Positions 35,236-44,626 are shown, counted from the stretch's first letter. The stretch: DNA of 64,000 nucleotides from Pseudovibrio zosterae (GCF_033843645.1 NZ_JAWXVZ010000011.1:62001-126000), one strand, 5' to 3'. Notes: generated from the sequence alone by a model not told the origin. Numbers and translations: made by a program.

Positions 35236-35251
35236 AGTTTCACGTGAATCC
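35236..35251. other. parS-like site (13 of 16), second of a pair
   Basis: AGTTTCACGTGAATCC, 30 bases from the first site (about three helical turns). The pair is intergenic and in the parAB neighbourhood. Confidence 0.65.
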
Positions 35252-35313
35252 TCCAAATTTGGAGAGGGGAGCAGGGGCTTTTTATGGCTCTGCTCTTTGT
35301 TTTTCGGGAACAT

Positions 35314-37311
35314 TCAGGAGATGCGCTGGATCTCTTCTTCAATGGCCTCAGCTGTGAAAAGAGGGACACTGCAACCGTTTTCAGAACAAATCAAAACCTG
35401 CGATGCGGCTGCATCGGGCTTGGTCGTGACAGTGGCGAACCAAGCGGGATCGCCACTTTTCCAAGCAACGGAAACCTGTTCTGTCTCTCTATCCGGAGAG
35501 AGGGTGATCTCTGCCTTTTTGAACCGTGTCCGGGTGTCGAGGGCATTGAGAAGGGCGGCGGTTCCGAAGATGTTTGCTCTGATCTCTCCGGTGAAGCTGG
35601 CGATCAGCTTGTCTGCGCGCTCGCGATAGGCCGCATCATCAGTCAGCATCCAGTATTCGACCAGCGCGTTAGCGGCGACCGCGTTATAGTTCGGGATGGC
35701 TTCATCCATCGCATGATAGGGCCGCACAAGAAGATCAGCAGCGCTTTCTGAGGTCATATAGTAGCCGCCTTGAGGGTGGGCATAGCGTGCATCCAATTGA
35801 TCGAGAAGTGCCTTTGCTTTGCCAATCAGGGCGCTTTTCTTTTCCGGGTCATCCTCTATCCGAGCCAGAGCAAGGGCTGCACGGGCGAGGTGGGCATAGT
35901 CTCCCGCAAAGGCGGCTGGGCCCTTCACTCCTTTGCGAATGGAGTGGATCATGGAGCCGTCAGTCTCTCTCATGTGCGTTTCGATAAACTCGAAAATTCT
36001 GTGAGCTAAAGTCCTCAATTGGCTCTTCAACGATTCACGTGAAACAATTTGGTAACCATGTGCGAGGGCTGAGATCAGCATGGCATTCCAGTCGAGAAGC
36101 ACCTTGTCATCTCTATGGGGACGGATCCGTTTTGCACGCTCCTCTAGCAGCAGAGCAAGACAGGCTGAGAGCTGACCTTCCTCTTCCTCCGTCAACGGGC
36201 GGGGCAGGGGGCGTGATCGGTTCAAAATGGTTGTGCCTTCCCAGTTGCCCTGTGGCTGAACATCATAGACAGCGCGGAACAGCTCGATGTTGTTCTCTGG
36301 GAGAAGGTTGGAGAGTTCCTCATCGGTCCAGACATAGAACTTGCCCTCAACGCCTTCGCTGTCTGCATCAAGCGCAGCTGAGACACCGCCTTCCGGCAGC
36401 ACCATCTCACGCTCGATCCAGTCGACCGTTTCAGAAAGGCGGCGAATGAAGAGCGGATCCTGTGTGTGGCAATAGGCCCAGCACAGATGATCAATGTACT
36501 GGGCGTTGTCGTAGAGCATCTTTTCAAAGTGGGGGACGAGCCAGTTCTCATCGACCGAATAGCGGGCAAGGCCGCCGCCCACATGGTCGTAGATGCCGCC
36601 CTGGCTCATCATGCGCAGGCTTTCGGCATGAAGATCAATGAGGTCTTTGTTGTGCTCGCGATGGCCGGTTCTCAGAATGAGCTCCATGACAGAGGCTTGA
36701 GGGAACTTCGGCGCCCCACGCAAGCCGCCAAGCTCACGGTCTATCATTGAGGAAAGACGCTCTCCGGCTGCGCTGACAAGCCCCTGATCAACTGCGGAGG
36801 GTTGCTTGGGGCGCTCGTTCAGCACCATCAAAAGGGATTGCCGATTGGTCTCTACGGTGTCCTGATCATTGGCGAAAGTGTTGGCCACGGCGTTCAATAC
36901 TTGCTTGAACGAGGGGCGTCCGTAGCGCGCTTCCTTTGGATAGTAGGTGCCGCCCCAAACGGGTTCTGCCTCTGATGTGAGGAACATGGTCAAAGGCCAG
37001 CCGCCTTGTTCGCCCAAGGCATGAAGGGCGCGCATGTAAACCAGATCCACGTCGGGGCGTTCTTCCCGGTCAACCTTGATATTGATGTAGAGATCGTTCA
37101 TGAGCTCTGCGGTCTCATCGTCCTCAAAGCTCTCATGGGCCATCACATGGCACCAATGGCAGGCAGAGTAGCCGACAGAAAGAAGAATGGGCTTGCCCGT
37201 CCGCTTGGCTTCTGCCATTGCCTCAGAACCCCATTCCCACCAGTGTACAGGGTTATTTTTATGTTGAAGAAGGTAGGGGCTTGAAGCGTTTTTTAAGCGG
37301 TTCTCTGGCAT
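35314..37311 (-). CDS. Thioredoxin-domain DUF255 protein (YyaL-like)
   Basis: About 665 residues from the ATG at 37311 (MPENRLKNASSPYLLQ...). The thioredoxin-like N-terminal part has VGYSACHWCHVMAHESFED with a CxxC motif near residue 55. It is followed by a long glycosidase-like alpha/alpha part (GGIYDHVGGGLARYSVDENW, FEKMLYDNAQYI). The family (DUF255, YyaL/spermatogenesis-associated 20) is widespread but its biochemical role is not settled. It lies opposite to mnmE and carries a parS-like site in its coding sequence. Confidence 0.9.
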   Translation of the reverse strand: MPENRLKNASSPYLLQHKNNPVHWWEWGSEAMAEAKRTGKPILLSVGYSACHWCHVMAHESFEDDETAELMNDLYINIKVDREERPDVDLVYMRALHALGEQGGWPLTMFLTSEAEPVWGGTYYPKEARYGRPSFKQVLNAVANTFANDQDTVETNRQSLLMVLNERPKQPSAVDQGLVSAAGERLSSMIDRELGGLRGAPKFPQASVMELILRTGHREHNKDLIDLHAESLRMMSQGGIYDHVGGGLARYSVDENWLVPHFEKMLYDNAQYIDHLCWAYCHTQDPLFIRRLSETVDWIEREMVLPEGGVSAALDADSEGVEGKFYVWTDEELSNLLPENNIELFRAVYDVQPQGNWEGTTILNRSRPLPRPLTEEEEGQLSACLALLLEERAKRIRPHRDDKVLLDWNAMLISALAHGYQIVSRESLKSQLRTLAHRIFEFIETHMRETDGSMIHSIRKGVKGPAAFAGDYAHLARAALALARIEDDPEKKSALIGKAKALLDQLDARYAHPQGGYYMTSESAADLLVRPYHAMDEAIPNYNAVAANALVEYWMLTDDAAYRERADKLIASFTGEIRANIFGTAALLNALDTRTRFKKAEITLSPDRETEQVSVAWKSGDPAWFATVTTKPDAAASQVLICSENGCSVPLFTAEAIEEEIQRIS
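36031..36046. other. parS-like site (14 of 16) inside the DUF255 gene
   Basis: CGATTCACGTGAAACA within the coding sequence of the DUF255 gene. Confidence 0.65.
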
Positions 37312-37409
37312 AGCGAAAGCCTGTCCTGACACTGGTAGATGGCAATTGAAGTTCATAGTTCTAGGGTAATGACAGTCCGGGCGAGAACAAGGTTTTGGAA
37401 GAAGATAAT

Positions 37410-38771
37410 ATGAATAATTTGAGTGCTGGCCGCAGAGATACGATTTTCGCCTTGTCCAGTGGGGCTTTGCCATCCGGCGTTGCTGTCATTCGTCTTTCAG
37501 GACCACAGAGCCGGGATGCGTTGCGCCTCCTGATAAAAGGTAAATTTCCTGTTTCACGTGAATCATCACTTCGGAAACTTTATCACCCTGTGGATGGAAG
37601 CGTTCTCGATGAGGCCTTGGTGCTGTGGTTTGAAGGCCCAAACAGCTTTACTGGCGAGGACACTGTTGAGCTTCATTGCCACGGTGGTCGGGCTGTGGTC
37701 TCTGCCGTGCTGCGGGCGCTGTCAGAGATGGAGGGCCTTCGTCCGGCAGAGCAGGGGGAATACACCCGCCGCGCCTTTCATAATGGCAAGCTGGATCTCA
37801 CAGAGGTAGAAGGCCTTGCGGACCTCATAGACGCGGAAACAGAGGCGCAGCGACGCCAGGCTCAGCGACAAATGTCCGGCGCGCTGGGTGAGCTTTACAA
37901 CGGATGGCGCGAGAGCTTGATCCGAAGTCGCGCCTTTATCGAGGCGGAGCTGGATTTTGCTGATGAGGAGGATGTGCCGGACTCTGTCTCTGATGAAGTG
38001 TGGAGCAAGGTCAGCACCTTGAAAGCTGATATAGAAGCGCACCTGAGCGACGCAAGGCGAGGCGAACGCTTGCGAAGCGGTCTCGTGGTGGTTCTGCTCG
38101 GGCCGCCCAATGCGGGCAAGTCCAGTCTCATGAACAAGCTGGCGCGAAGAGATGTGGCGATTGTGACCCCTGAAGCTGGCACGACCCGCGATGTGTTGGA
38201 AGTACATCTGGATCTGGGCGGCTATCCTGTGACCCTGATAGATACCGCCGGACTGAGAGAAAATGCCGGTTTGGTTGAAAGGGAGGGGATTAAACGAGCG
38301 CTGGCTTCAGCCGAGAATGCGGACCTTATCCTATGGACGCAAGGCCTTGATGGCATCTCAGAACCCTTGCCAGAGCATTTGAAAGATGGTGCGGCAAAGG
38401 TCTGGATCGTGAAGACGAAGGCGGATCTGGCGGCAGGGGTGGACCCGGTTAAGGGAGAAAATTTACCTTTTGTTTACTCTAGTACTCACAGTGATGATGG
38501 CATGGATGCGCTTCTGGCGAAGCTGACAGCGTTCGCAGAAGAGAATATCGGCAATTTCGAAAACCCTCTGATCACCCGGGAGCGCTACCGCTCTCATTTA
38601 AGCTTGTGCGTTGAAGCGTTGGATCGCGCCATTGCTGGCGCGCATTTGCCGTTGGAACTGCGAAGCGAAGAGCTTCGCATGGCCGCAGAACAGCTCGGGC
38701 GCATCACTGGGCGCATCGATGTAGAAGATCTTCTGGACGTGATTTTTAGGGACTTCTGCATAGGTAAATGA
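37410..38771 (+). CDS. mnmE: tRNA uridine 5-carboxymethylaminomethyl modification GTPase MnmE
   Basis: 453 residues from the ATG at 37410 (MNNLSAGRRD...). With MnmG it modifies the wobble uridine of several tRNAs. P-loop GPPNAGKSSL at residues 231-240, TTRD (EAGTTRDV) and DTAGLRE of the G domain, and the C-terminal CIGK with the catalytic Cys (about residue 450). It is divergent from the DUF255 gene and carries a parS-like site at 37550. The downstream gene, mnmG, is its partner. Confidence 0.97.
   Translation: MNNLSAGRRDTIFALSSGALPSGVAVIRLSGPQSRDALRLLIKGKFPVSRESSLRKLYHPVDGSVLDEALVLWFEGPNSFTGEDTVELHCHGGRAVVSAVLRALSEMEGLRPAEQGEYTRRAFHNGKLDLTEVEGLADLIDAETEAQRRQAQRQMSGALGELYNGWRESLIRSRAFIEAELDFADEEDVPDSVSDEVWSKVSTLKADIEAHLSDARRGERLRSGLVVVLLGPPNAGKSSLMNKLARRDVAIVTPEAGTTRDVLEVHLDLGGYPVTLIDTAGLRENAGLVEREGIKRALASAENADLILWTQGLDGISEPLPEHLKDGAAKVWIVKTKADLAAGVDPVKGENLPFVYSSTHSDDGMDALLAKLTAFAEENIGNFENPLITRERYRSHLSLCVEALDRAIAGAHLPLELRSEELRMAAEQLGRITGRIDVEDLLDVIFRDFCIGK
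37550..37565. other. parS-like site (15 of 16) inside mnmE
   Basis: TGTTTCACGTGAATCA; a single mismatch to consensus. It lies in coding sequence (codons around 48-52). Confidence 0.8.
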
Positions 38772-38778
38772 GCGAGCC

Positions 38779-38794
38779 TGTTTCACGTGAAACC
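38779..38794. other. parS site (15 of 16) with perfect 14-base palindrome
   Basis: TGTTTCACGTGAAACC; the core GTTTCACGTGAAAC is a perfect palindrome. It lies in the mnmE-mnmG gap and is the best candidate for the main parS. Confidence 0.9.
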
Positions 38795-39027
38795 ATCACA
38801 TGTCAAGGCGCGTTGATTACCGTGGATAATTCAGTGGAGAATCTTGCCTGGTTAAATCAGTGTCACAGCACTGCGAATCGGCTGCATCAAAGCTTTGACC
38901 TTAGGCAACGGCTCATGTATTTATCCTCCAACTTGTTGCAAGTCCGAAGCATATAGAGAGCCGGTCAGAAATCAGCGCCGATCAAGCGAGCTGCACGATA
39001 AACCGAGCCAACTTTAGGAAGAGAAGA

Positions 39028-40908
39028 GTGACCACAGATACTCTGCGCTTTGACGTGATTGTCATTGGCGGTGGCCACGCTGGTTGTGAAGCCGCGGCCG
39101 CTGCAGCCCGCACAGGCGCCAGGACCGCTCTGGTGACCCACCGGTTCGACACCATCGGTGTGATGTCCTGCAATCCTGCTATTGGCGGTCTGGGGAAGGG
39201 CCATCTGGTACGCGAGATTGACGCTCTTGATGGCCTGATGGGGCGTGTTGCTGATGCTGCGGGCATCCAGTTTCGTATGCTGAACCGACGCAAGGGGCCA
39301 GCAGTGCAGGGGCCGCGCGCTCAGGCGGACCGCAAGCTTTATCGTGAAGCCATGCAGCGCGAGATCTCTGCGATTGAGAATCTTGAAGTGGTTGAAGGGG
39401 AGGCGGATACGCTGATCCTGGACAGCGGCGTGTTGCAAGGCATCTTGATGGCGGATGGGCGGCGGCTGGAAGCCTGCGCGGTGGTTCTTACCACCGGTAC
39501 TTTCTTGCGCGGCATGATTCACGTGGGGTTGGAGAAAACGCCAGCCGGACGTGATGGTGAAAAACCAGCCTTGGGCCTGTCTGCTTCGTTGGAAGCAATC
39601 GGCCTGCGTCTTGGACGCCTTAAAACGGGTACTCCAGCGCGCCTCGACGGTCGCACCATAGACTGGGACCAGTTGGTGGAGCAGCCGGGTGATGAGGCTC
39701 CTGAGCCATTCTCCACGCTGACGGAGAAGATTACAGTTCCGCAGGTTTCCTGCTACATCACCCGCACGACCATGGAAACCCACGACATCATTCGCGCGAA
39801 CCTAGATCGCTCGGCCATGTATTCCGGTGAGATCAAGGGAAGGGGGCCACGCTACTGTCCTTCGATTGAAGACAAGGTGGTGCGTTTCGGCGATCGGGAT
39901 GGCCATCAGGTATTCCTTGAGCCCGAAGGCCTTGATGATCATACAGTTTATCCAAACGGCATTTCTACTTCTCTTCCCGTGGACGCCCAGCTTGCGTTCC
40001 TGAAGACAATTCCCGGCCTTGAAAAGGTTGAGGTGATCAAGCCCGGTTACGCCATCGAGTACGATCATATTGACCCAACTGAGCTGCGTCCGACACTGGA
40101 AGTGAAGAAGCAGAAAGGGCTGTTTCTCGCTGGTCAGATCAACGGGACGACGGGCTATGAGGAAGCAGGTGCCCAAGGGCTGTTGGCAGGCCTGAACGCG
40201 GCGCGGCTGGCGAAGGGTGAGGAGCCAATCATTGTTGGCCGTGCTGATGCCTATATCGGCGTAATGGTTGATGATCTGGTGACCCGCGGCGTGACAGAGC
40301 CTTACCGTATGTTCACTTCGCGGGCGGAGTATCGCTTGTCCCTGCGCGCGGACAATGCCGACCAGCGGTTAACCCCTTTGGGGCTTGAATGGGGATGCGT
40401 TGGTGAGGTGCGACGCGATGCGTTTGCGACCAAAAAGGCTGCGCTGGACGAAGTGACAGCCTTGATGAAATCCCTCGTGATTTCACCCAATGAAGGGCGC
40501 AAGTATGGCCTGCCGATAAATCAGGATGGGGTCAAGCGCAGTGCCTTTGACCTGTTGGCCTATCCGAACATTACATTGGACATGCTGCTGGATGTTTTCG
40601 AGGAGCTGAAAAGCGTTGATCGGGCAATTGCAGATCAGGTAGCGATTGATGCCATGTACGCTGTTTACCTCGAACGCCAGTCTGCGGATATCGAAGCGCT
40701 GAGGAAAGACGAAGCGCTGAGCATTCCTGCGGATCTAGATTACAGCGCCATGGCGGGTCTATCTAATGAAGTTAGACAAAAGTTGGAGGCGGTGCGGCCA
40801 AGTACGATAGGGCAGGCATCGCGAGTGGATGGGGTGACCCCTGCAGCGTTAACCTTGTTGCTAGGGCATGTGCGCCGTAATGGCTTGCGCGCGGCACAAA
40901 CTGGATAG
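39028..40908 (+). CDS. mnmG: tRNA uridine 5-carboxymethylaminomethyl modification enzyme MnmG (GidA)
   Basis: 626-residue FAD protein, partner of MnmE. The FAD-binding Rossmann GGGHAGCEAAAAAAR is at the N-terminus, then GGLGKGHLVREIDALDG, and GLFLAGQINGTTGYEEAGAQG in the C-terminal half. GTG start at 39028 with AGGAAGAG upstream. The gap from mnmE holds a parS site. rsmG follows 4 bases after its stop. Confidence 0.97.
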   Translation: MTTDTLRFDVIVIGGGHAGCEAAAAAARTGARTALVTHRFDTIGVMSCNPAIGGLGKGHLVREIDALDGLMGRVADAAGIQFRMLNRRKGPAVQGPRAQADRKLYREAMQREISAIENLEVVEGEADTLILDSGVLQGILMADGRRLEACAVVLTTGTFLRGMIHVGLEKTPAGRDGEKPALGLSASLEAIGLRLGRLKTGTPARLDGRTIDWDQLVEQPGDEAPEPFSTLTEKITVPQVSCYITRTTMETHDIIRANLDRSAMYSGEIKGRGPRYCPSIEDKVVRFGDRDGHQVFLEPEGLDDHTVYPNGISTSLPVDAQLAFLKTIPGLEKVEVIKPGYAIEYDHIDPTELRPTLEVKKQKGLFLAGQINGTTGYEEAGAQGLLAGLNAARLAKGEEPIIVGRADAYIGVMVDDLVTRGVTEPYRMFTSRAEYRLSLRADNADQRLTPLGLEWGCVGEVRRDAFATKKAALDEVTALMKSLVISPNEGRKYGLPINQDGVKRSAFDLLAYPNITLDMLLDVFEELKSVDRAIADQVAIDAMYAVYLERQSADIEALRKDEALSIPADLDYSAMAGLSNEVRQKLEAVRPSTIGQASRVDGVTPAALTLLLGHVRRNGLRAAQTG

Positions 40909-40912
40909 TCTC

Positions 40913-41584
40913 GTGGCAATTGAAACAGACAAAGAACAAATTAAGGCAGTGCAGGCGATGTATCCGGATGTTTCACATGAAACATTCGAGCGCCTGTCCA
41001 TTTACGTTGATTTGGTTCGAAAATGGCAGCCGGCACAGAACCTGATCGCGCCAAAGACAATGGATGAAATCTGGCTGCGCCATGTGGCCGATTCGATTCA
41101 GATCCAAAAGGCGCTACCGGAAGCCCGCCGCTGGATGGACTTTGGCAGCGGGGCAGGATTCCCCGGTCTTGTGACAGCAATATTGCTGGCAGATGAGCCG
41201 GATGCAGTTGTCCACCTCGTGGAGAGCAATCAACGCAAGGCGGCGTTCCTGCGCACGGTGGCGCGGGAGACGGGTAGCACTGTTAAGGTTCATGCCGGAA
41301 GAATCGAAGCCGTTACAAAGGGATGGACCGATCCCATTGATGGTGTTTCAGCGCGTGCCCTGGCTAATTTGCTGGTTTTATGCGGGTTTTCTGCCAGTTT
41401 GATTCAACAGGGTGCTACCGCTGTTTTCCACAAAGGGCAAGATTTTCAGAGGGAGATTGAAGAAGCTTCTCACGAGTGGACCCTAGATCTGGTAGAACAG
41501 AGAAGTCGAGTAGATCCGCTAAGTCGCGTTCTGATTATTCGGGGTATAGAACCTGCGACGGCTGGACGGGGACCTGTCTCATGA
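40913..41584 (+). CDS. rsmG: 16S rRNA (guanine527-N7)-methyltransferase RsmG (GidB)
   Basis: About 223 residues; methylates G527 of 16S rRNA, and its loss often gives streptomycin resistance. SAM site DFGSGAGFPGLV, and LVESNQRKAAFLRTV follows. The GTG at 40913 gives the usual N-terminal length; an ATG at 40868 overlaps mnmG and is less likely. A parS-like site lies near its start. The stop overlaps the parA start (ATGA). Confidence 0.93.
   Translation: MAIETDKEQIKAVQAMYPDVSHETFERLSIYVDLVRKWQPAQNLIAPKTMDEIWLRHVADSIQIQKALPEARRWMDFGSGAGFPGLVTAILLADEPDAVVHLVESNQRKAAFLRTVARETGSTVKVHAGRIEAVTKGWTDPIDGVSARALANLLVLCGFSASLIQQGATAVFHKGQDFQREIEEASHEWTLDLVEQRSRVDPLSRVLIIRGIEPATAGRGPVS
40969..40984. other. 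parS-like site (15 of 16) inside rsmG
   Basis: TGTTTCACATGAAACA; one central G-to-A change breaks the palindrome. Same CACATG variant as at 10826. Confidence 0.6.
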
Positions 41585-42408
41585 ATTTATTGCCTCAATC
41601 ACCGCGGGTTTTGACGCTTGCCAACCAGAAGGGCGGCGTTGGGAAAACCACCACAGCCATCAATTTGGGCACGGCTTTGGCCGCCATTGGTGAGCGTGTG
41701 CTGGTTATCGACCTGGATCCGCAGGGGAATGCGTCCACGGGTCTGGGCATTGACCGGCAATCCCGTGAGTACTCTACCTATGATGTTTTATGTGGCGATT
41801 GCTCGCTTCAGGAGGCGCTTCAGGAAACAGCTGTGCCGCGCCTTTGGATCGCGCCATCGACCATGGATCTGTTGGGTGTGGAGCTGGAGATATCTTCTGC
41901 GTCTGACAGAGCGTTTCGGTTGCGAAACGCAATTAACGGTCTTGCCAAGATGGCAGAGCAGGGACGGGCGCAAGGGTTCTCTTACGTGCTGGTGGATTGT
42001 CCGCCATCCCTGAACTTGCTCACCATCAATGCGCTGAGCGCTTCGCACTCCATTCTGGTGCCGCTGCAATGCGAGTTTTTCGCGTTGGAGGGGTTGAGCC
42101 AGTTGCTGAGTACGGTGGAACAGGTCAAGCAGACACTCAACGCGGAGCTGAGCATCCACGGCATTGTTTTGACCATGTATGACAGCCGAAACAACCTTTC
42201 CAGTCAGGTTGTTCAGGACGTTCGGGAGACAATGGGTGACGCGGTGTATGAAACCGTGATCCCGCGCAACGTGCGTGTTTCCGAAGCTCCGTCCTATGGC
42301 AAACCCGCGCTGCTCTACGATTTGAAGTGCTCTGGGTCTCAGGCGTATCTGCGTCTGGCCTCTGAGATCATTCAGCGTGAGCGGGATATGCGTATGGCAG
42401 CGGCCTGA
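41581..42408 (+). CDS. parA: Chromosome partitioning ATPase ParA (Soj)
   Basis: 275 residues from the ATG at 41581 (MNLLPQSPRVLT...). Deviant Walker A is ANQKGGVGKTTTAINLG (about residues 14-30), with VIDLDPQGNASTG and LVDCPPSLN following. ParA dimers on the nucleoid pull ParB-parS complexes to the poles. The start overlaps the rsmG stop by 4 bases. parB is 125 bases downstream. Confidence 0.97.
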   Translation: MNLLPQSPRVLTLANQKGGVGKTTTAINLGTALAAIGERVLVIDLDPQGNASTGLGIDRQSREYSTYDVLCGDCSLQEALQETAVPRLWIAPSTMDLLGVELEISSASDRAFRLRNAINGLAKMAEQGRAQGFSYVLVDCPPSLNLLTINALSASHSILVPLQCEFFALEGLSQLLSTVEQVKQTLNAELSIHGIVLTMYDSRNNLSSQVVQDVRETMGDAVYETVIPRNVRVSEAPSYGKPALLYDLKCSGSQAYLRLASEIIQRERDMRMAAA

Positions 42409-42480
42409 GCCTGAGGGCAACAAGGCAGCTGCAGGTTTCGTTAAAAAATTAATGCGTAGTTTGCAAGGGCTGCGCAAAAC

Positions 42481-42508
42481 AGGGGCGTTTGCGCGGCGCT
42501 TCGCCCCT
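42481..42508 (+). promoter_or_regulatory. Inverted repeat in the parA-parB gap
   Basis: AGGGGCG and CGCCCCT, with a GC-rich inner region, lie 26 bases before the parB ATG. No T-run, so more likely a stability or translation element than a terminator. Confidence 0.45.
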
Positions 42509-42533
42509 ACTGGCATCAATTAGGTGAAGAAGA

Positions 42534-43430
42534 ATGGCTAAGTCTGAAGAAGGCGGTCGGAGCAACAAGCGTTTGGGGCGTGGTCTTGCGGCTTTGATTG
42601 GGGATGTAAACATCGAAACCGCAAGCCCTTCAGAACGGCCACGGGATGTGCGCAAGGTTCCGATTGAGAACATGCGCCCAAACCCGCGCAATCCGCGCAA
42701 ATCCTTTGTCGAAGAAGACCTCAGCAGCCTTTCTGAATCGATCCGCGAAAAGGGTATCGTTCAACCAATTCTGGTGCGTCCTCAGCCGAATGTTCCCGGC
42801 CACTACGAAATCATTGCTGGTGAGCGCCGCTGGCGTGCCGCGCAGCGCGTGGGTTTGCATGATGCACCGGTGGTGGTTCGCGATGTGACGGATCAGGAAG
42901 CACTTGAGCTTGCGATCATTGAAAATGTTCAGCGTGCGGACCTGAACCCGATCGAAGAAGCATTGGGTTATGACCAGCTCATCGAAGAGTTTTCCTACAG
43001 CCAGGTAGAGCTTTCAAAGGTGATCGGCAAAAGCCGTAGCCACGTTGCAAATACCTTGCGCCTTCTGAAACTACCGAACTCAGTCAAGGATTATCTGGCG
43101 GAAGGTCTTTTGACCGCCGGGCACGCGCGCGCGCTGATCACTGCAGAGGATCCTGCGGCGCTGGCTGATCTCATTGTCGAGAAGGGCCTGACGGTTCGTG
43201 ATGCGGAACGCCTCGCTCAGGATCCGTCTTTGTTCGAAAAGAAAGATAAGGCGCCTAAGCCAGAAAAAGATGCAGATACCAAGGCTTTGGAAAAGCGCCT
43301 TGCTGATGGTCTGGGTCTGAAAGTGGCGATTGCTCACAAGCCTGAGAAGGGCGCTGGAGAGCTGAAGATCAAGTATGCATCGTTGGAGCAGCTTGATGAG
43401 GTTTGTCGCCTGCTGGGCATTGAAAACTGA
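42534..43430 (+). CDS. parB: Chromosome partitioning protein ParB (Spo0J)
   Basis: 298 residues. The N-terminal KRLGRGLAALIGD is the ParA-stimulating motif. The ParB/CTPase region has ENMRPNPRNPRK and AGERRWRAAQRVG. The helix-turn-helix is SQVELSKVIGKSRSHVANTL (about residues 161-180), and a Lys-rich linker leads to a C-terminal dimer domain. It binds the parS sites listed here. It is followed by a terminator. Confidence 0.97.
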   Translation: MAKSEEGGRSNKRLGRGLAALIGDVNIETASPSERPRDVRKVPIENMRPNPRNPRKSFVEEDLSSLSESIREKGIVQPILVRPQPNVPGHYEIIAGERRWRAAQRVGLHDAPVVVRDVTDQEALELAIIENVQRADLNPIEEALGYDQLIEEFSYSQVELSKVIGKSRSHVANTLRLLKLPNSVKDYLAEGLLTAGHARALITAEDPAALADLIVEKGLTVRDAERLAQDPSLFEKKDKAPKPEKDADTKALEKRLADGLGLKVAIAHKPEKGAGELKIKYASLEQLDEVCRLLGIEN

Positions 43431-43457
43431 TTTAAACGCTATCTCTTAGCTTTAGGA

Positions 43458-43490
43458 AGCCGGTCTGTTTCACAGGTCGGCTTTTTTGTT
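43458..43490 (+). terminator. Rho-independent terminator after parB
   Basis: AGCCGGTCTG / CAGGTCGGCT stem (two G-U pairs) with a 5-base loop and a T-run. Confidence 0.8.
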
Positions 43491-43577
43491 TGCTCCCGCA
43501 TCTAGCTACTCAGCCCAAATATGTTTCGACTTCGAAACGAAGAAGGAAGGCGGTCGCGGCTTTGATTTAGATAAGCC

Positions 43578-44612
43578 TTAGCGATTGGCGCGATTGGCGT
43601 ATTGGCCAATCATCAGGAGGGCGTGAGAGAGAATGGCGGGGCCCAGAACCGGATTCAAACGCGCTGCTTTTACCGTATCATTGAGACGCACCAGCGCGCG
43701 TTCAAGCTGCTCGGCAGGCCAGATCTCCACCTGACGGACCATTTTGGATTTGCGTTTCCAGAAAACGGGAGGACGTAATCCCCCCACCACATCTTCGGCG
43801 CTGCGGCGTTTCATCACCTCCAGCTTGCAAAGATGCAGGGTCTGAAAATGGCGCAGGGCTTGAGAGGCGATAACGCCTGCATCCATACCGCCCGCTTCTA
43901 AGCGCTCCAGGCCCTGGTCCAGTGTTTTCAGTTGACCTAACGCAGCGGCATCAATCAGTTCGTCCATAACGAAGGCGGACGCGTCGCCAATGATCTCTTC
44001 AACATGGCGGCTTTCAATGCGCTGGTCTTCCATCGCATAAAGGCACAGCTTCTGGAGTTCACCACGGCTTGCCCGTCTATCGGCCCCCAGAAGGCTTTTG
44101 AGCGCCATTTTTGCTTCGCGGCTGATGGTGAGGCCTGCGTTGCGCGTTTCCTCGTCAATAAGCCTGTCAACGTCTCTGTCGGTATCTGGAAAACAGGGCA
44201 GAGCGACAGCAAGCTTGTCGCTTTCAAACTTCTTGCGCAGCGGCGCGGTCTTTTTCAGATCACCCGCTTCGATCACGATGAAAGAGGGCTGATCGGGATT
44301 CTTGAGAAGCAGCTCGACGGCCGGAACAATATTCTTCGAGCTGCCGTCCTTCACCCATATGGTTCGGCGCCCGCCAAACATGGGGATCGTGAGCGCCTCA
44401 TCAATCAAACGATTTGGATCGTTGCTGATATCGGAGCCGTCCAGTTTGACCTGAGAGAACGGATCGTCGTTCTCTCCGGCCACCTGTTTGATCAGCTGAC
44501 CCGCGCGTTCACTGACAAGGCCGGTGTCTGGTCCATAGACAAGCACAAGAGACACGGATTCTGGCGGTTTGGCGACAAACCGATCGACTTCCTGTGCTTT
44601 AAGCGCGACCAT
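43578..44612 (-). CDS. holA: DNA polymerase III delta subunit
   Basis: 344 residues; clamp-loader subunit that opens the beta ring. The start MVALKAQEVDRFV and LVLVYGPDTGLVSERAGQLI are typical alphaproteobacterial HolA, with the middle DLKKTAPLRKKFE. There is no Walker motif, as expected. Last gene of leuS-lptE-holA; only 14 bases from lptE. Confidence 0.93.
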   Translation of the reverse strand: MVALKAQEVDRFVAKPPESVSLVLVYGPDTGLVSERAGQLIKQVAGENDDPFSQVKLDGSDISNDPNRLIDEALTIPMFGGRRTIWVKDGSSKNIVPAVELLLKNPDQPSFIVIEAGDLKKTAPLRKKFESDKLAVALPCFPDTDRDVDRLIDEETRNAGLTISREAKMALKSLLGADRRASRGELQKLCLYAMEDQRIESRHVEEIIGDASAFVMDELIDAAALGQLKTLDQGLERLEAGGMDAGVIASQALRHFQTLHLCKLEVMKRRSAEDVVGGLRPPVFWKRKSKMVRQVEIWPAEQLERALVRLNDTVKAARLNPVLGPAILSHALLMIGQYANRANR

Positions 44613-44626
44613 AACCGACCTGTCCG

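Noticed and set aside
38768..38956. A 62-codon open frame after mnmE
   Set aside because: It overlaps the mnmE stop, has no recognisable family or good ribosome binding site, and the same stretch holds the parS site at 38779.
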